In this document: positions 15,490 to 24,306 of the stretch, piece by piece
How positions within the stretch are numbered: the stretch's first letter is position 1
Layout of the letters: each line of letters opens with the position of its first letter
From: an uncultured Atopobiaceae bacterium
GTDB taxonomy: Bacteria; Actinomycetota; Coriobacteriia; Coriobacteriales; Atopobiaceae
Reading direction: 5' to 3'
Assembly (NCBI GenBank): GCA_944320975.1
Contig: CALUJM010000022.1
Span: 1-37,015, forward strand
DNA: 37,015 nucleotides
Translations under genes and position numbers: made by a program
The notes under the pieces: generated by a model
Seen by the model: only the letters and a program-made list of their open reading frames with translations
Database searches by the model: none
Told to the model about the DNA's origin: nothing

Positions 15490-16858
15490 TCTCGCTCATC
15501 TCCTCGTCTTCCGAGCCCTCGCTCCCGCTGGCCTCGGCGTCGCTTCCCCAGTCACAGACCCAAGAGCCCGTCTGGTCTATCCAGCCGCTGTGGTCGGTCT
15601 CCGACAGCGTCTCCCCGTAGACCAGGCCGCCCTTGAACGGCCAGCCGACGACGGAGAGGCGCGGGGTGATGACCCACTCGCCGGCCTCGTTGATGAATCC
15701 GTACTCATCCGTGGCCCAGTCCCTCACTGCGGCCAGCCCCTCGCCGAAGGGCTCAGCCTCCAGGAACTGGGGGCGGATCGCCCATTCGCCCGTCTCGTCG
15801 ATATAGCCGGCCAGCGTAAGGTCGTAGTCCTTGACGCCCGCGAGGCCGTTCGAGGCAAAGTAGGGGGCGTCCTCACGCTCGAACGGCGGGGCGTCCACCG
15901 TGCCATGCACCGAGTCGCCAAGCTCGGAGTTGTGCTCGACGCGCGCTGACCCCTTGACCAGCTTGCCCGTCTTGTCGTAGAAGAAGCCCATGTAGAACAT
16001 GTAGCCCTGGTGGAAGACGCACATCCTGGTGCTGTAGCCGTCCCTGGCGCGGGCCGGGAAGTCGAGCTGCACGGCGCCGGTGTTGTCGACATAGGCCAGG
16101 CCGTCCGACCCGCGCGTGAGGCCGACGCCCTCGCTGAAGAAGACCGGGGCGTCGTACACGTAGGGGTGGGCCTTGTCCTCGCCCGACTCGAGGGCCCACT
16201 CCCCGTCCACGTCAATGCAGGCCCACTGCTCGGTGCCTCCGTCCTGCACGAACGCCACGCCGCCGCAGAACGGCGTCGCGCTTCTCGCCGCGAGCGCCCC
16301 AAAGGCGTCGGAGCCGTCCTCGCGGATGAAGTGGATGTCGCCGTCAGAGACGACCACGGCAAAGCCGTCAGGGGAGAACGTGCCCGCCTTCTCGTAGGTT
16401 GGCTCGATCGCCCAGGCCCCCGTGCGGTCGATGTATCCCCAGAGGCCGGACTCCTCGTCCTTCACCGCCGCGAGCCTGCCGTCGAACACCCCGGGCGTGA
16501 GCCCCATGCACTCGGTGTACAGGGCATCGTACACCGTCTCGAGGGGGCTTACGCCCGCACCGACGTCGTAGCTGGGCCCCGGCTCGCTGGCAACGTCCTC
16601 GAACTGCGGCTCTATCACCCAGGCGCCCGTCGCGTCGATGAAGCCCCACAGGTTGGGGTTGCCGCTGTCGTCACGCGCCCGCGCGGCAAAGAGCGCTCCC
16701 TCGGAGTCGCTCGGGGAGCCCGCCGGCTTCTCGTCCGCGCCCTCCGCGCGTGCGGCCCTCGTCCCGCTGAAAAGACACGTTGCCGCCAACGCCCCCGCGA
16801 CCCCGATCATCTGGCGCCTCGTGAGCGTCAGGCCCCGCGATGTCTCTGTTCTTCTCAT
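15482..16858 (-). CDS. Exported WG-repeat protein with twin-arginine-like signal
   Basis: The 458-residue product begins MRRTETSRGLTLTRRQMIGV and continues GALAATCLFSG with cleavage near ARA-EG. The TRRQMIG motif plus moderate hydrophobic stretch suggests Tat export. The rest consists of about six WG beta repeats: LWGFIDATGAWVIEPQFEDV, LWGYIDRTGAWAIEPTYEKA, LAYVDNTGAV, LAGYIDETGEWAIRPQF, EYGFINEAGEWVITP and HSGWIDQTGSWV. WG repeats are found in many surface proteins and have no single known function. ATG 16858 is chosen for AGGAGGG six bases upstream; the frame is open farther upstream but across the divergent promoter region. First gene of a two-gene operon with the lipoprotein. Confidence 0.88.
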   Translation of the reverse strand: MRRTETSRGLTLTRRQMIGVAGALAATCLFSGTRAARAEGADEKPAGSPSDSEGALFAARARDDSGNPNLWGFIDATGAWVIEPQFEDVASEPGPSYDVGAGVSPLETVYDALYTECMGLTPGVFDGRLAAVKDEESGLWGYIDRTGAWAIEPTYEKAGTFSPDGFAVVVSDGDIHFIREDGSDAFGALAARSATPFCGGVAFVQDGGTEQWACIDVDGEWALESGEDKAHPYVYDAPVFFSEGVGLTRGSDGLAYVDNTGAVQLDFPARARDGYSTRMCVFHQGYMFYMGFFYDKTGKLVKGSARVEHNSELGDSVHGTVDAPPFEREDAPYFASNGLAGVKDYDLTLAGYIDETGEWAIRPQFLEAEPFGEGLAAVRDWATDEYGFINEAGEWVITPRLSVVGWPFKGGLVYGETLSETDHSGWIDQTGSWVCDWGSDAEASGSEGSEDEEMSEND

Positions 16859-16933
16859 ATGCCCTCCTGTATCCAGATAGCGCGTGCCCGTCGGTCTTTC
16901 CATGGCCCTCAGCTTAGGTAGGGGGCGCGCAAG

Positions 16934-16949
16934 ATCTTTGCGCAAAGAT
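16934..16949. promoter_or_regulatory. Perfect 16-bp palindrome in a divergent promoter region, possible operator
   Basis: ATCTTTGCGCAAAGAT is a perfect dyad centred 84 bp before the WG-repeat gene and 72 bp before the gene at 17013. It is shorter and AT-richer than the long hairpins of the window and has no loop, which fits a dimeric repressor site better than an RNA hairpin. Confidence 0.4.
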
Positions 16950-17012
16950 GCCGAGAAAAACCCTCGTACCGTAAATGCCAGCAAAGGCGGTCTAGAAATA
17001 CAGGAGGAACCC

Positions 17013-18185
17013 ATGTTGAACCAGCAGCACGACCCAAGCGGCCTCGGGGGCACGAAGCGCTCGAGAAAGGGACTGTTCGTGGCGGGAGGATGCGCCGTGG
17101 CCGCCGTCCTGGCGGCGACCGCGTTCTTTGGCTATCAGGGCTACCGGCACAACCAGCTCGTCAACACCTACACCCCGGTCATCACGGACGCCCTCGTCGC
17201 TCAGTTTGACGGCAAGGACGCCATCGACGGCCTCGCCGCAAACGACTACGTCAACCCCTCGCCCTATCACGTCTCCGACGTCTCCCTGGCCTCCATCAGC
17301 GAGGACGGCGAGAAGATCAACGCCAACGTCAACGCGACCATCGCAAACGACAGCTTCTCCTCCGAGGTGACCGCGCGCTTCAGCGCCACCCGGACGGGGG
17401 GCGAGGGACATGAGGGTGTCGAGATAAGCCTCGTTGACGTCGCCACGACTCCCCTTTCCGGCATCTCGGGCGACCCCGAGCACGGCGTCAGCGCCGAGGA
17501 CGTCACCGACTACGAGGCGGGAGACACCTACTGCAGGGCAACCGTGGTCGAGAACACCTCGGGCTCATGGCTCCTGTCCTCTGGGACGACCACGAGCTAC
17601 CGGTACGAGTTCGACGGAAATGCCTGGCGCTTTGACGGGGCGGACCGGGGGGAAGAGACGACCGAGTACGGCGACCTCGAGGGCACCTACGTCGCCGACG
17701 GCATCAGCCTGACCATCTCGGACCTGGACAAGAAGACGGGAGACTGCGTCGCCTCCCTGACGACGCAGACGTCGTTCGAGGCGGGTGGAAGGGGATGCGA
17801 GAGCTTCACCGCGGGCGACACCTGGTCGATGACCATGGAGGACGCGACCATCGAGCAGCTTGACCATGGCTATTACGGATTTGACGGAAACTTCTACTGC
17901 CCCTCCGAACAAATTGAGCTCGCAGATCCCGGAGATGTCCCCGACAACGTCGTTGTCACGAGCGCGTCATTCTATAGCCAGATCCTCTTCCATCCGGATG
18001 ACCCCGACAAGATCACCCTAACTCTCCAGCCTTCCATCGGCGAGCCGGCGGTTGGGTTCACCCAGTGGTCCTACCCGGGATATCTCTATTTTGACGTGGA
18101 CGGCACGGGGTACTACTCCTACAGCTCTTCGGGAGGCGTAGCCGAGCTCGAGGACGGCAACATCACGCTCACCCGCACGAGCTAG
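17013..18185 (+). CDS. Single-pass membrane protein of unknown function, paralogue of the lipoprotein at 14401
   Basis: The 390-residue product has a short cytoplasmic start rich in basic residues (GTKRSRKG), one membrane segment at about 20-41 (GLFVAGGCAVAAVLAATAFF) and an outside domain. That domain contains VNATIANDSFSSEVTARFSA, YRYEFDGNAWRFDGADRGEE and LEGTYVADGISLTISDLDKK, the same sequence pattern as the lipoprotein at 14401-15489. Here the anchor is a membrane helix instead of a lipid. AGGAGG precedes ATG 17013. It is divergent from the WG-repeat operon and shares its control region. The C-terminal 120 residues (PSEQIELADPGDV onward) are rich in Tyr and Ser with no recognised motif. 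Function is unknown. Confidence 0.82.
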   Translation: MLNQQHDPSGLGGTKRSRKGLFVAGGCAVAAVLAATAFFGYQGYRHNQLVNTYTPVITDALVAQFDGKDAIDGLAANDYVNPSPYHVSDVSLASISEDGEKINANVNATIANDSFSSEVTARFSATRTGGEGHEGVEISLVDVATTPLSGISGDPEHGVSAEDVTDYEAGDTYCRATVVENTSGSWLLSSGTTTSYRYEFDGNAWRFDGADRGEETTEYGDLEGTYVADGISLTISDLDKKTGDCVASLTTQTSFEAGGRGCESFTAGDTWSMTMEDATIEQLDHGYYGFDGNFYCPSEQIELADPGDVPDNVVVTSASFYSQILFHPDDPDKITLTLQPSIGEPAVGFTQWSYPGYLYFDVDGTGYYSYSSSGGVAELEDGNITLTRTS

Positions 18186-18227
18186 ATCCGAGAATAACGA
18201 CGAGGTCATGCCAGGAGGCAGACAGAG

Positions 18228-18626
18228 ATGGACATCAACAAGATGAAGCCCGAGGAGCTCGACAAGATCCTCGACGCGCTCCCCAGCGTGATTCACCGGA
18301 AGGTCGACCACGTGACGCCCGAGGGCGTAGAGATCGACGAGCAGGTCGACAGCTCCGTGTACTACGACCCGGACGCCAAGCCGGGCCACGAGTGGGACCT
18401 CCTCACCGCGAAGGTGGAGAAGGAGCTCCGGGAGGAGCGGGACCGCAAGAACGGGGGCAACCTCTACGACAAGATGAGCCACATGCCCATTTTGCGCGAC
18501 CGCTTCATCAACGCCGTGTTTGGCCTGGGGTCGGCGGCCCACATGTCCGAGCGCGAGAAGCGCGACCTCCTGAGCTATTACACCGAGGACGACGTCCGCA
18601 TGGCCTACGAGATGGACTTCATCTAA
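18228..18626 (+). CDS. Small acidic cytoplasmic protein, unknown function
   Basis: The 132-residue product starts MDINKMKPEELDKILDALPS and is highly charged and mostly helical (WDLLTAKVEKELREERDRKN, MSEREKRDLLSYYTEDDVRM). There is no signal peptide or membrane segment. AGGAGG lies nine bases before ATG 18228, and the gene follows the membrane protein by 42 bp, so the two may be cotranscribed. I recognise no family. Confidence 0.7.
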   Translation: MDINKMKPEELDKILDALPSVIHRKVDHVTPEGVEIDEQVDSSVYYDPDAKPGHEWDLLTAKVEKELREERDRKNGGNLYDKMSHMPILRDRFINAVFGLGSAAHMSEREKRDLLSYYTEDDVRMAYEMDFI

Positions 18627-18660
18627 ACCTGGACCAGGCGCGTGAGGGTCAAGTCACGAG

Positions 18661-18726
18661 AACCCCGCCGGCCTTCCGGAGAGAAGTTTCGCGCAGCGCA
18701 CTTCTCGCAGGAAGGTCGGCGGGGTT
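18661..18726. terminator. Two-level hairpin between convergent genes (conserved GAGAAG inner hairpin)
   Basis: Outer arms 18661-18677 and 18710-18726 (AACCCCGCCGGCCTTCC) pair over 17 bp with one G-U. Inside, GAGAAGT (18681-18687) pairs with ACTTCTC (18700-18706) around TTCGCGCAGCGC. The same inner hairpin recurs in the two elements at 21366-21518 under different outer arms. It lies between the small gene at 18228 and leuS, which converge. No U-tract on either strand. Confidence 0.7.
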
Positions 18727-18744
18727 CGTCTCACGTGCGAGGAC

Positions 18745-21306
18745 CTACACCGCCACGATGTTGACCAGGCGGCCCTTGATGACGATGACCTTCTTGATCT
18801 CCTTGCCGGCGAGCTGGTCGGCGACGGCGGCCTTGGCGGCGACCTCGACCTCCTCGTCCGAGGCGTCGGCGGCCACGGTCACGCGGCCGCGGACCTTGCC
18901 CTTGATCTGGACCGCGATCTCGACCTCGTCGGCCTTGGCCGCGGCCTCGTCGAACTCGGGCCACGCGGCGTTGTAGACGGAGCCCTCCTGACGCAGGGCC
19001 TCGTGCCAGAGCTCCTCGGCCCAGTGCGGGCAGATCGGGGCGAGCATGGTCACGATCGTGTCGGCGGCGGCGAAGCTGAGGGCCGCGTCGCGCTTCTCGG
19101 CGGCCACGTCGTTCACGTACTTGGACGCGGCGTTGGTGATCTCCATGACGGCGGAGATGGCGGTGTTGAACTGGCAGCGGTCGAAGTCTGCCGTGCACTT
19201 GAGGCCCATGGCGTTGACGGTGCGCCAGAGCTCCTTGCCCGCGGCGTCGAGCGCGCCGGCGTCGACCGCGCCCGCGGCGGCGCCCTGGGAGAGCATCCAC
19301 ACGACGCGCCACGCGCGCTTGATGAAGCGGTTGGCGCCCGCGACGGCCTCCTCGTCCCAGTTGAAGTCCTTCTCGGGCGGGGCGATGAAGAGGATGGCCA
19401 GGCGCATGGTGTCCGCGCCGAACGGCTCGATCACCGAGGACGGCGGCACGACGTTGCCCTTGGACTTGGACATGGTGTCGCCGTTGGCGTCCTTGACCAT
19501 GCCCTGGCAGAGCAGGTTCTCGAAGGGCTCGTCGCAGTCGATCATGCCGAGGTCGCGCAGGACCTTGGTGAAGAAGCGGCTGTAGAGCAGGTGCAGGATG
19601 GCGTGCTCGATGCCGCCGATGTAGTTGTCGACCGGCATCCAGCGGTCAACGGCCTCCTTGGAGAAGGGCAGCTCCTCGTTGTGGGGGTCGCAGTAGCGCA
19701 GGTAGTACCAGCTCGAGCACGTGAAGGTGTCCATCGTGTCCGTGATGCGCTTGGCCGGCTTGCCGCACTTGGGGCAGGTGGTCTCGTAGAACGGCGCGTA
19801 CTCGGCGAGCGTCTCGCCGGCGCCCAGGTCGAGGTTGTCGGGCAGCGTGACGGGCAGCTGGTCGTAGGGCACGGGCACGTCGCCGCAGCAGTCGCAGTGG
19901 ATCATCGGGATGGGGTTGCCCCAGTAGCGCTGGCGGCTGATGAGCCAGTCGCGCAGGCGGAACTGCACGGTCTTGCGGCCGAGGCCCTGCTCGCCGAGCC
20001 ACTCGATGATGGCGTCGACGGCCTCGGAGTGCTTGCCGCCCTTCATGCCGGTGAACCGGCCGGACTGCACGAGGTAGCCCTCGGCCTCCATCGCGTGGTC
20101 CCAGTCGACGGAGGTCACGCGGAGCTCGCGCTCGTCCTTGAGATCGTCGTAGAGCGGGTCGTCCTTCTCGCAGATGATCGGGGCGATCTCCAGGCCGTAC
20201 TTCTTGGCGAAGTCGAAGTCGCGCTGGTCGCCGCAGGGCACGCCCATGACGGCGCCGGTGCCGTAGTCCATCAGGACGTAGTCGGCGACCCAGATGGGGG
20301 CCGGGCGGCCGTTGACCGGGTTGATGACGTAGCGGCCGGTGAAGACGCCGTGCTTCTCGCGCTCAGAGCCCTGGCGGTCGACCGAGGAGACCTTCTCCGC
20401 GGCGGCCTTGAGCTCGAGGAAGGCGGCCTCGTGCTCGGTGCCGGCCACGAGCTCCGCGGCGAGCGGGCTCTCGGGCGGCAGCAGGAAGAAGCTCACGCCG
20501 AAGAGCGTGTCCGGGCGCGTGGTGAAGACGGTGATCTTGGTGTCGGTGGGCGTGATGCCGTCGACGTCCGCCAGCGCGAAGTCGATCTCGGCGCCCTCCG
20601 AGCGGCCGATCCAGTTGGCCTGCATCGCGCGTACGCGCTCGGGCCACTTGCCCTCGAGGAGCTTGAGGTCGTCGAGGAGCTCCTGGGCGTAATCGGTGAT
20701 CTTGAAGTACCACTGGGAGAGCGGGCGCTTCTCGGGGATGGAGCCGCAGCGCCAGCACTTGCCGTCGACGACCTGCTCGTTGGCGAGGACCGTCTGGCAG
20801 CCCGGGCACCAGTTCACCGGCGAGGTGTCGCGGTAGACCAGGCCCTTCTCCCACATCTTGAGGAAGATCCACTGGCCCCACTTGTAGTACTCGGGGTCGC
20901 AGGTGTTGAACATGCGGTCGTAGTCATAGGAGAAGCCCATGCGGCGCATGGTCTTGGTGGCCTGGTCGATGTTCTGGTGCGTCCAGACGCTCGCCTGCGT
21001 GTTGTGCTTGATGGCGGCGTTCTCCGCGGGCAGGCCGAAGGCGTCGTAGCCCATGGGGTGCAGCACGTCGAAGCCGCGCATGCGGGCCTGGCGGGCCATG
21101 GCGTCGCCGATGGTGTAGTTGCGGGCGTGGCCCATGTGCAGGTCGCCGGAGGGGTACGGGAACATCTCGAGCACGTACTTCTTGGGCTTGCTCGGGTCCT
21201 CTTCGGTCTTGTAGAGCTCGTCGGCCTCCCAGGCCGCCTGCCACTTGGTCTCGATGGCCTCGGCGTCGTAGGCCGGGACCTCGAAGTTCTTCTCGGCGTC
21301 GCTCAT
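18745..21306 (-). CDS. leuS: Leucyl-tRNA synthetase
   Basis: LeuRS charges tRNA-Leu and is a class I synthetase. The 853-residue product shows the HIGH-type motif HMGH at 57-60 within [19 protein letters not shown], zinc-type cysteines near 160-190 (NWCPGCQ, CWRCG), the CP1 editing insert with [24 protein letters not shown] in the editing site, a further Cys cluster (CDCCGD, CPKCGK), and MSKSKGN near 608. A tRNA-binding and C-terminal domain complete the protein. ATG 21306 has AAAGGAG nine bases upstream. It is a single gene, bounded by the hairpin at 18661-18726 and an extended -10 promoter at 21344. Its leader of about 35 nt is too short for a T-box. Confidence 0.97.
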   Translation of the reverse strand: MSDAEKNFEVPAYDAEAIETKWQAAWEADELYKTEEDPSKPKKYVLEMFPYPSGDLHMGHARNYTIGDAMARQARMRGFDVLHPMGYDAFGLPAENAAIKHNTQASVWTHQNIDQATKTMRRMGFSYDYDRMFNTCDPEYYKWGQWIFLKMWEKGLVYRDTSPVNWCPGCQTVLANEQVVDGKCWRCGSIPEKRPLSQWYFKITDYAQELLDDLKLLEGKWPERVRAMQANWIGRSEGAEIDFALADVDGITPTDTKITVFTTRPDTLFGVSFFLLPPESPLAAELVAGTEHEAAFLELKAAAEKVSSVDRQGSEREKHGVFTGRYVINPVNGRPAPIWVADYVLMDYGTGAVMGVPCGDQRDFDFAKKYGLEIAPIICEKDDPLYDDLKDERELRVTSVDWDHAMEAEGYLVQSGRFTGMKGGKHSEAVDAIIEWLGEQGLGRKTVQFRLRDWLISRQRYWGNPIPMIHCDCCGDVPVPYDQLPVTLPDNLDLGAGETLAEYAPFYETTCPKCGKPAKRITDTMDTFTCSSWYYLRYCDPHNEELPFSKEAVDRWMPVDNYIGGIEHAILHLLYSRFFTKVLRDLGMIDCDEPFENLLCQGMVKDANGDTMSKSKGNVVPPSSVIEPFGADTMRLAILFIAPPEKDFNWDEEAVAGANRFIKRAWRVVWMLSQGAAAGAVDAGALDAAGKELWRTVNAMGLKCTADFDRCQFNTAISAVMEITNAASKYVNDVAAEKRDAALSFAAADTIVTMLAPICPHWAEELWHEALRQEGSVYNAAWPEFDEAAAKADEVEIAVQIKGKVRGRVTVAADASDEEVEVAAKAAVADQLAGKEIKKVIVIKGRLVNIVAV

Positions 21307-21343
21307 CTGCGTGACTCCTTTGTGTGCGATGGTCAACCGCTTG

Positions 21344-21352
21344 ATTGTAGCA
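21344..21352 (-). promoter_or_regulatory. Extended -10 promoter of leuS
   Basis: TGCTACAAT on the minus strand lies 38 bp before the leuS start codon. No clear -35 box is seen. The identical TGCTACAAT precedes guaB. Confidence 0.5.
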
Positions 21353-21365
21353 GCACCTCAGCTCG

Positions 21366-21429
21366 GGCGGTCGAACGTTCCTCCAAGAAGCGCGCTGCGC
21401 GGAACTTCTCTACGGAACGTCCGACCGCC
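21366..21429 (-). terminator. Two-level hairpin between guaB and leuS, distal
   Basis: Outer arms 21366-21381 (GGCGGTCGAACGTTCC) and 21414-21429 pair 15 of 16. The inner AGAAG/CTTCT hairpin is the reverse complement of the core at 18681-18706. It lies just upstream of the leuS promoter, probably closing guaB transcription. Confidence 0.65.
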
Positions 21430-21452
21430 GCGAGGAGGCTCCGGCAACGGAA

Positions 21453-21518
21453 GGCCTCCCGGATGTCTCGTAGAGAAGCTCCGCGCGGCGCGCTTCTCGA
21501 AGAGACGTCCGGGAGGCC
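21453..21518 (-). terminator. Two-level hairpin downstream of guaB, proximal
   Basis: Outer arms 21453-21468 (GGCCTCCCGGATGTCT) and 21503-21518 pair over 16 bp with one G-U. Inside, GAGAAGC (21473-21479) pairs with GCTTCTC (21492-21498) around a CGCG-rich loop. It is located 29 bp after the guaB stop codon. Confidence 0.65.
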
Positions 21519-21547
21519 GGCAACTCGCCAGTCCTTCTCGCCAGACG

Positions 21548-23059
21548 CTAGCGGTAGCTCACGCTGTGCTGGGAGTCCTTGACCACGACGTCGTGCGCGC
21601 CGCCCTCGACGATGGAGGTCGAGCTCACGAGCGTGAGGCGCGCCTTCTCCTGGAGCTCCTTGATCGTGAGCGCGCCGCAGTTGCACATCGTGGACTTGAT
21701 CTTGTAGATGGTCTGTCCCACGCCCTCCTTGAGCGAGCCCGCGTAGGGCACGTAGGAGTCGACACCCTCGACAAAGCCCAGCTTGGTGGCGCCGCCCTGG
21801 TCGTAGCGCTGCCAGTTGCGGGCGCGCGCGGAGCCCTCGCCCCAGTACTCCTTCATGTACTGGCCGTTGACGTTGACGCGCTCGGTGGGGCTCTCGTCGA
21901 AGCGGGCGAAGTAGCGGCCGAGCATCATGAAGTCGGCGCCCATGGCCAGGGCGAGCGTCATGTGGTAGTCGTAGACGATGCCGCCGTCGGAGCACACGGG
22001 CACGTAGACGCCGGTCTCCTCGTAGTACTTGTCGCGCGCGCGGCACACGTCGATGACCGCGGAGGCCTGGCCGCGGCCGATGCCCTTGGTCTCGCGCGTG
22101 ATGCAGATCGAGCCGCCGCCGATGCCCACCTTCACGAAGTCCGCGCCGCAGTCCGCGAGGAAGCGGAAGCCGTCCTCGTCGACGACGTTGCCGGCGCCGA
22201 CCTTGACGGAATCGCCGTAGTTGGCGCGGATCCACTCGAGGGTGCGCTTCTGCCACTCGGAGAAGCCCTCGGAGGAGTCGATGCACAGCACGTCGGCGCC
22301 CGCCTCGACGAGCAGCGGCACGCGCTCGGCGTAGTCGCGGGTGTTGATGCCGGCGCCGACCATGTAGCGCTTGTTGGCGTCGAGCAGCTCGTTGGGGTTG
22401 GACTTGTGCTGGTCGTAGTCCTTGCGGAAGACGATGCCCACGAGGTGGTCGTTCTCGTCCACGACGGGCAGGGCGTTGAGCTTGTTCTCCCAGATGACGT
22501 CGTTGGCGCGCTTGAGCGAGATGTCCTTGTCGCCCACGATGAGCTTCTCGCGCGGGGTCATGAACTCGGCGACCTTCTTCTGGTGGTCGTCGCGGCTGGG
22601 GCGGTAGTCGCGGCTGGTCACGATGCCGAGGAGCCTGCCGCGGGACGAGCCGTCGTCGGTGACGGGCATGGTGGAGTGGCCGGTGCGCTGTTTAAGCTCC
22701 ATGACCTGCTCCATCGTCATGTCCGGTGTGAGGGTGGAGTCGGACTCCACGAAGCCGGCCTTGTGGTCCTTGACGGCCTTGACCATGGCCGCCTCCTGCT
22801 CGGGCGTCTGGTTGCCGTAGATGAAGGCGAGGCCGCCCTCGATGGCCAGGGCGACGCCCATGTCGACGCCGGAGACGGACTGCATGATGGCCGAGACCAT
22901 GGGGATGTTGAGGGAAAGGGCCGGCTCCTCGCCGCGACGGAACTTCACGAGCGGGGTCTTGAGCGAGACGTTGGCGGGGATGTTCTCCGCCGAGGAGTAT
23001 CCGGGGACGAGCAGGTACTCGGAAAAGGTGTGGGACTCCCCCTCGAAGAACGTGGCCAT
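21548..23059 (-). CDS. guaB: IMP dehydrogenase, protist-like type
   Basis: IMPDH oxidises IMP to XMP, the committed step of GMP synthesis. The 503-residue product has an N-terminal barrel part with [14 protein letters not shown], a CBS pair at about 100-220, and the catalytic loop [20 protein letters not shown]. The catalytic Cys is residue 319. The flap contains [16 protein letters not shown] and the end reads [17 protein letters not shown]. Common bacterial GuaB has SICTTR and a shorter, different flap; this version instead recalls the Tritrichomonas foetus enzyme, which also has 503 residues and Cys319 (from memory). ATG 23059 is chosen because GAGAGGAG precedes it and the N-terminus then matches that enzyme; the frame extends 22 codons farther without a ribosome site. 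A single gene with its own promoter. Confidence 0.95.
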   Translation of the reverse strand: MATFFEGESHTFSEYLLVPGYSSAENIPANVSLKTPLVKFRRGEEPALSLNIPMVSAIMQSVSGVDMGVALAIEGGLAFIYGNQTPEQEAAMVKAVKDHKAGFVESDSTLTPDMTMEQVMELKQRTGHSTMPVTDDGSSRGRLLGIVTSRDYRPSRDDHQKKVAEFMTPREKLIVGDKDISLKRANDVIWENKLNALPVVDENDHLVGIVFRKDYDQHKSNPNELLDANKRYMVGAGINTRDYAERVPLLVEAGADVLCIDSSEGFSEWQKRTLEWIRANYGDSVKVGAGNVVDEDGFRFLADCGADFVKVGIGGGSICITRETKGIGRGQASAVIDVCRARDKYYEETGVYVPVCSDGGIVYDYHMTLALAMGADFMMLGRYFARFDESPTERVNVNGQYMKEYWGEGSARARNWQRYDQGGATKLGFVEGVDSYVPYAGSLKEGVGQTIYKIKSTMCNCGALTIKELQEKARLTLVSSTSIVEGGAHDVVVKDSQHSVSYR

Positions 23060-23115
23060 GTGCTGGCTCCTCTCCCCGCGCGCGGCGGAAACAACCCCGT
23101 AACTTAATTTGAGCC

Positions 23116-23124
23116 ATTGTAGCA
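23116..23124 (-). promoter_or_regulatory. Extended -10 promoter of guaB
   Basis: TGCTACAAT on the minus strand lies 57 bp before the guaB start codon, identical to the leuS element. No clear -35 box. Confidence 0.5.
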
Positions 23125-23240
23125 TCCGCTCACGGGTTTTTCAGCGACCGTTTGCCGAGAAGTACCAGCTCACGATAAGGACACGACAGGACGGGTCCCG
23201 TGAGGCACGGCGACGCGGGTCGCCCCGGGTCGGCACGACC

Positions 23241-23315
23241 GTAGCATGCACAGTTCGATTAACTTTCATATATCCGCAGGTCAGATTTTCGCGTTTCTCG
23301 AACTGTGCGTACTAC
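23241..23315. repeat. Palindromic element with TGCGGATATATG core, copy B (reverse orientation)
   Basis: Arms of 18 bp (23241-23258 and 23298-23315) pair at 16 positions plus one G-U. Read on the minus strand the centre differs from copy A at only a few bases, including the full GACCTGCGGATATATG block. It lies between the divergent guaB and AraC-type genes, as copy A lies between two divergent genes. Confidence 0.85.
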
Positions 23316-23341
23316 TGAGGGGCGGCCGCGAGAGCGCACCC

Positions 23342-23347
23342 TATACT
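23342..23347 (+). promoter_or_regulatory. -10 box of the AraC-type regulator
   Basis: TATACT lies 22 bp before the GTG start at 23370. No convincing -35 box; the call rests on position and -10 match. Confidence 0.4.
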
Positions 23348-23369
23348 TGAGGCGACGAGAGGGGGTCCC

Positions 23370-24197
23370 GTGGACGGTGCACGCGTTGCCGCGGCGGTGC
23401 GGCAGATCATGGACGAGACCGCGCGGCGCGAGCTGCGGCCCGGACGAAACGTCCTCATGCTGGCGTGGTTTGAGGACGAGATGGGCGCGCTGCCGCGCAA
23501 CCCCGGTGACTACGACATCATCTCGATGACGGCGCCGCTCGGCGCCTTCTCCGGGGACGACGCGTGCCCGGACGCCGGCCGAAAGGTGTTTCTGGCGCTG
23601 TACTTCATGACCGAGCGGTTCGTTCAGAGCCTCATGCCCATCGCGGACGAGGACTCGCCGCTCTTTCGCATGCTCACGACCACCGCTGCGAAGCGCCACC
23701 CCGTGCGCCGCGTCGACACGCCCGACCCCAACAAGGAGCTCATGATCGACCTCTTTGGCGCCGCGGCGGTTGCCTACGTGGAGCGGCACGACGGCTGGGA
23801 GCAGCTGGTGGAGGCGCTCGGCGTCGCGATTATTGCCCTGGTCTCCCCCGTCATCCCCGAAGAGGCGTCGAGGGGTGCGGACGAGGTTCTCGCCGTGATC
23901 TTGCAGGACATCGCCGCGCGCCCGGAGCGCGCGAGCCTCTCCGGGCTGGCGCGGCGCTACTCCTACAGCACGACCTACCTCTCCGAGCTCATCCACGAGC
24001 GCTGCGGCATGACGTTCACCGAGCTCGTGGCCAAACAGCGCATGGAGCGCGCGGCGATGCTGCTGCGCGCGACGCAGCTTCCGGTGCGCGAGGTGGCGCG
24101 GCAGGTGGGCTACTCGGGGACGAGCAACTTCTACCGCGCGTTCCGGGCGCAGTATGGCTGCGGCCCGGCCGAGTGGCGGGCGGGCACCGGAAATTAG
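23370..24197 (+). CDS. AraC-family transcriptional regulator
   Basis: The 275-residue product ends in the double helix-turn-helix of the AraC family at about 178-272: LSGLARRYSYSTTYLSELIH, then MTFTELVAKQRMERAAMLLR, then VREVARQVGYSGTSNFYRAF followed by FRAQYGCGPAEWR. The N-terminal part (1-165; MLAWFEDEMGALPRNPGDYD) should bind the signal or mediate dimers; its ligand cannot be read from sequence. GTG 23370 has GAGAGGGGG upstream. The gene is divergent from guaB and convergent with the ABC exporter. The latter is the nearest candidate target, with an AT-containing dyad at its promoter (inference). Confidence 0.88.
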   Translation: MDGARVAAAVRQIMDETARRELRPGRNVLMLAWFEDEMGALPRNPGDYDIISMTAPLGAFSGDDACPDAGRKVFLALYFMTERFVQSLMPIADEDSPLFRMLTTTAAKRHPVRRVDTPDPNKELMIDLFGAAAVAYVERHDGWEQLVEALGVAIIALVSPVIPEEASRGADEVLAVILQDIAARPERASLSGLARRYSYSTTYLSELIHERCGMTFTELVAKQRMERAAMLLRATQLPVREVARQVGYSGTSNFYRAFRAQYGCGPAEWRAGTGN

Positions 24198-24283
24198 TTC
24201 GCATTGGGAACCTGAAATAGCGGGCGCTTGCCACGTTTTCCCTGTTGCGACAAATTTTTCAGGAACCCAATGCGAACTAATTT
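24191..24283. terminator. Long hairpin overlapping the AraC-type gene's stop codon
   Basis: Perfect 18-bp arms (24191-24208 and 24266-24283; AAATTAGTTCGCATTGGG) extend inward by 7 of 9 more pairs to about 27 bp. The stop codon TAG (24195-24197) lies inside the left arm. The element sits between convergent genes and may end transcription on both strands; a long T-run (AAATTTTTC) is in the loop and not after the stem. Confidence 0.65.
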
Positions 24284-24306
24284 CTTGGGATGGTCGGAGA
24301 CCTCCC

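Noticed and set aside
21307..21360. T-box leader for leuS
   Set aside because: Only about 35 nt of leader remain between the probable promoter and the start codon, and no T-box sequence is present.
19003..21582. An 859-residue open frame opposite leuS, and similar long frames opposite guaB, ileS and ftsH
   Set aside because: All are mirror frames of unmistakable housekeeping genes with low-complexity products.
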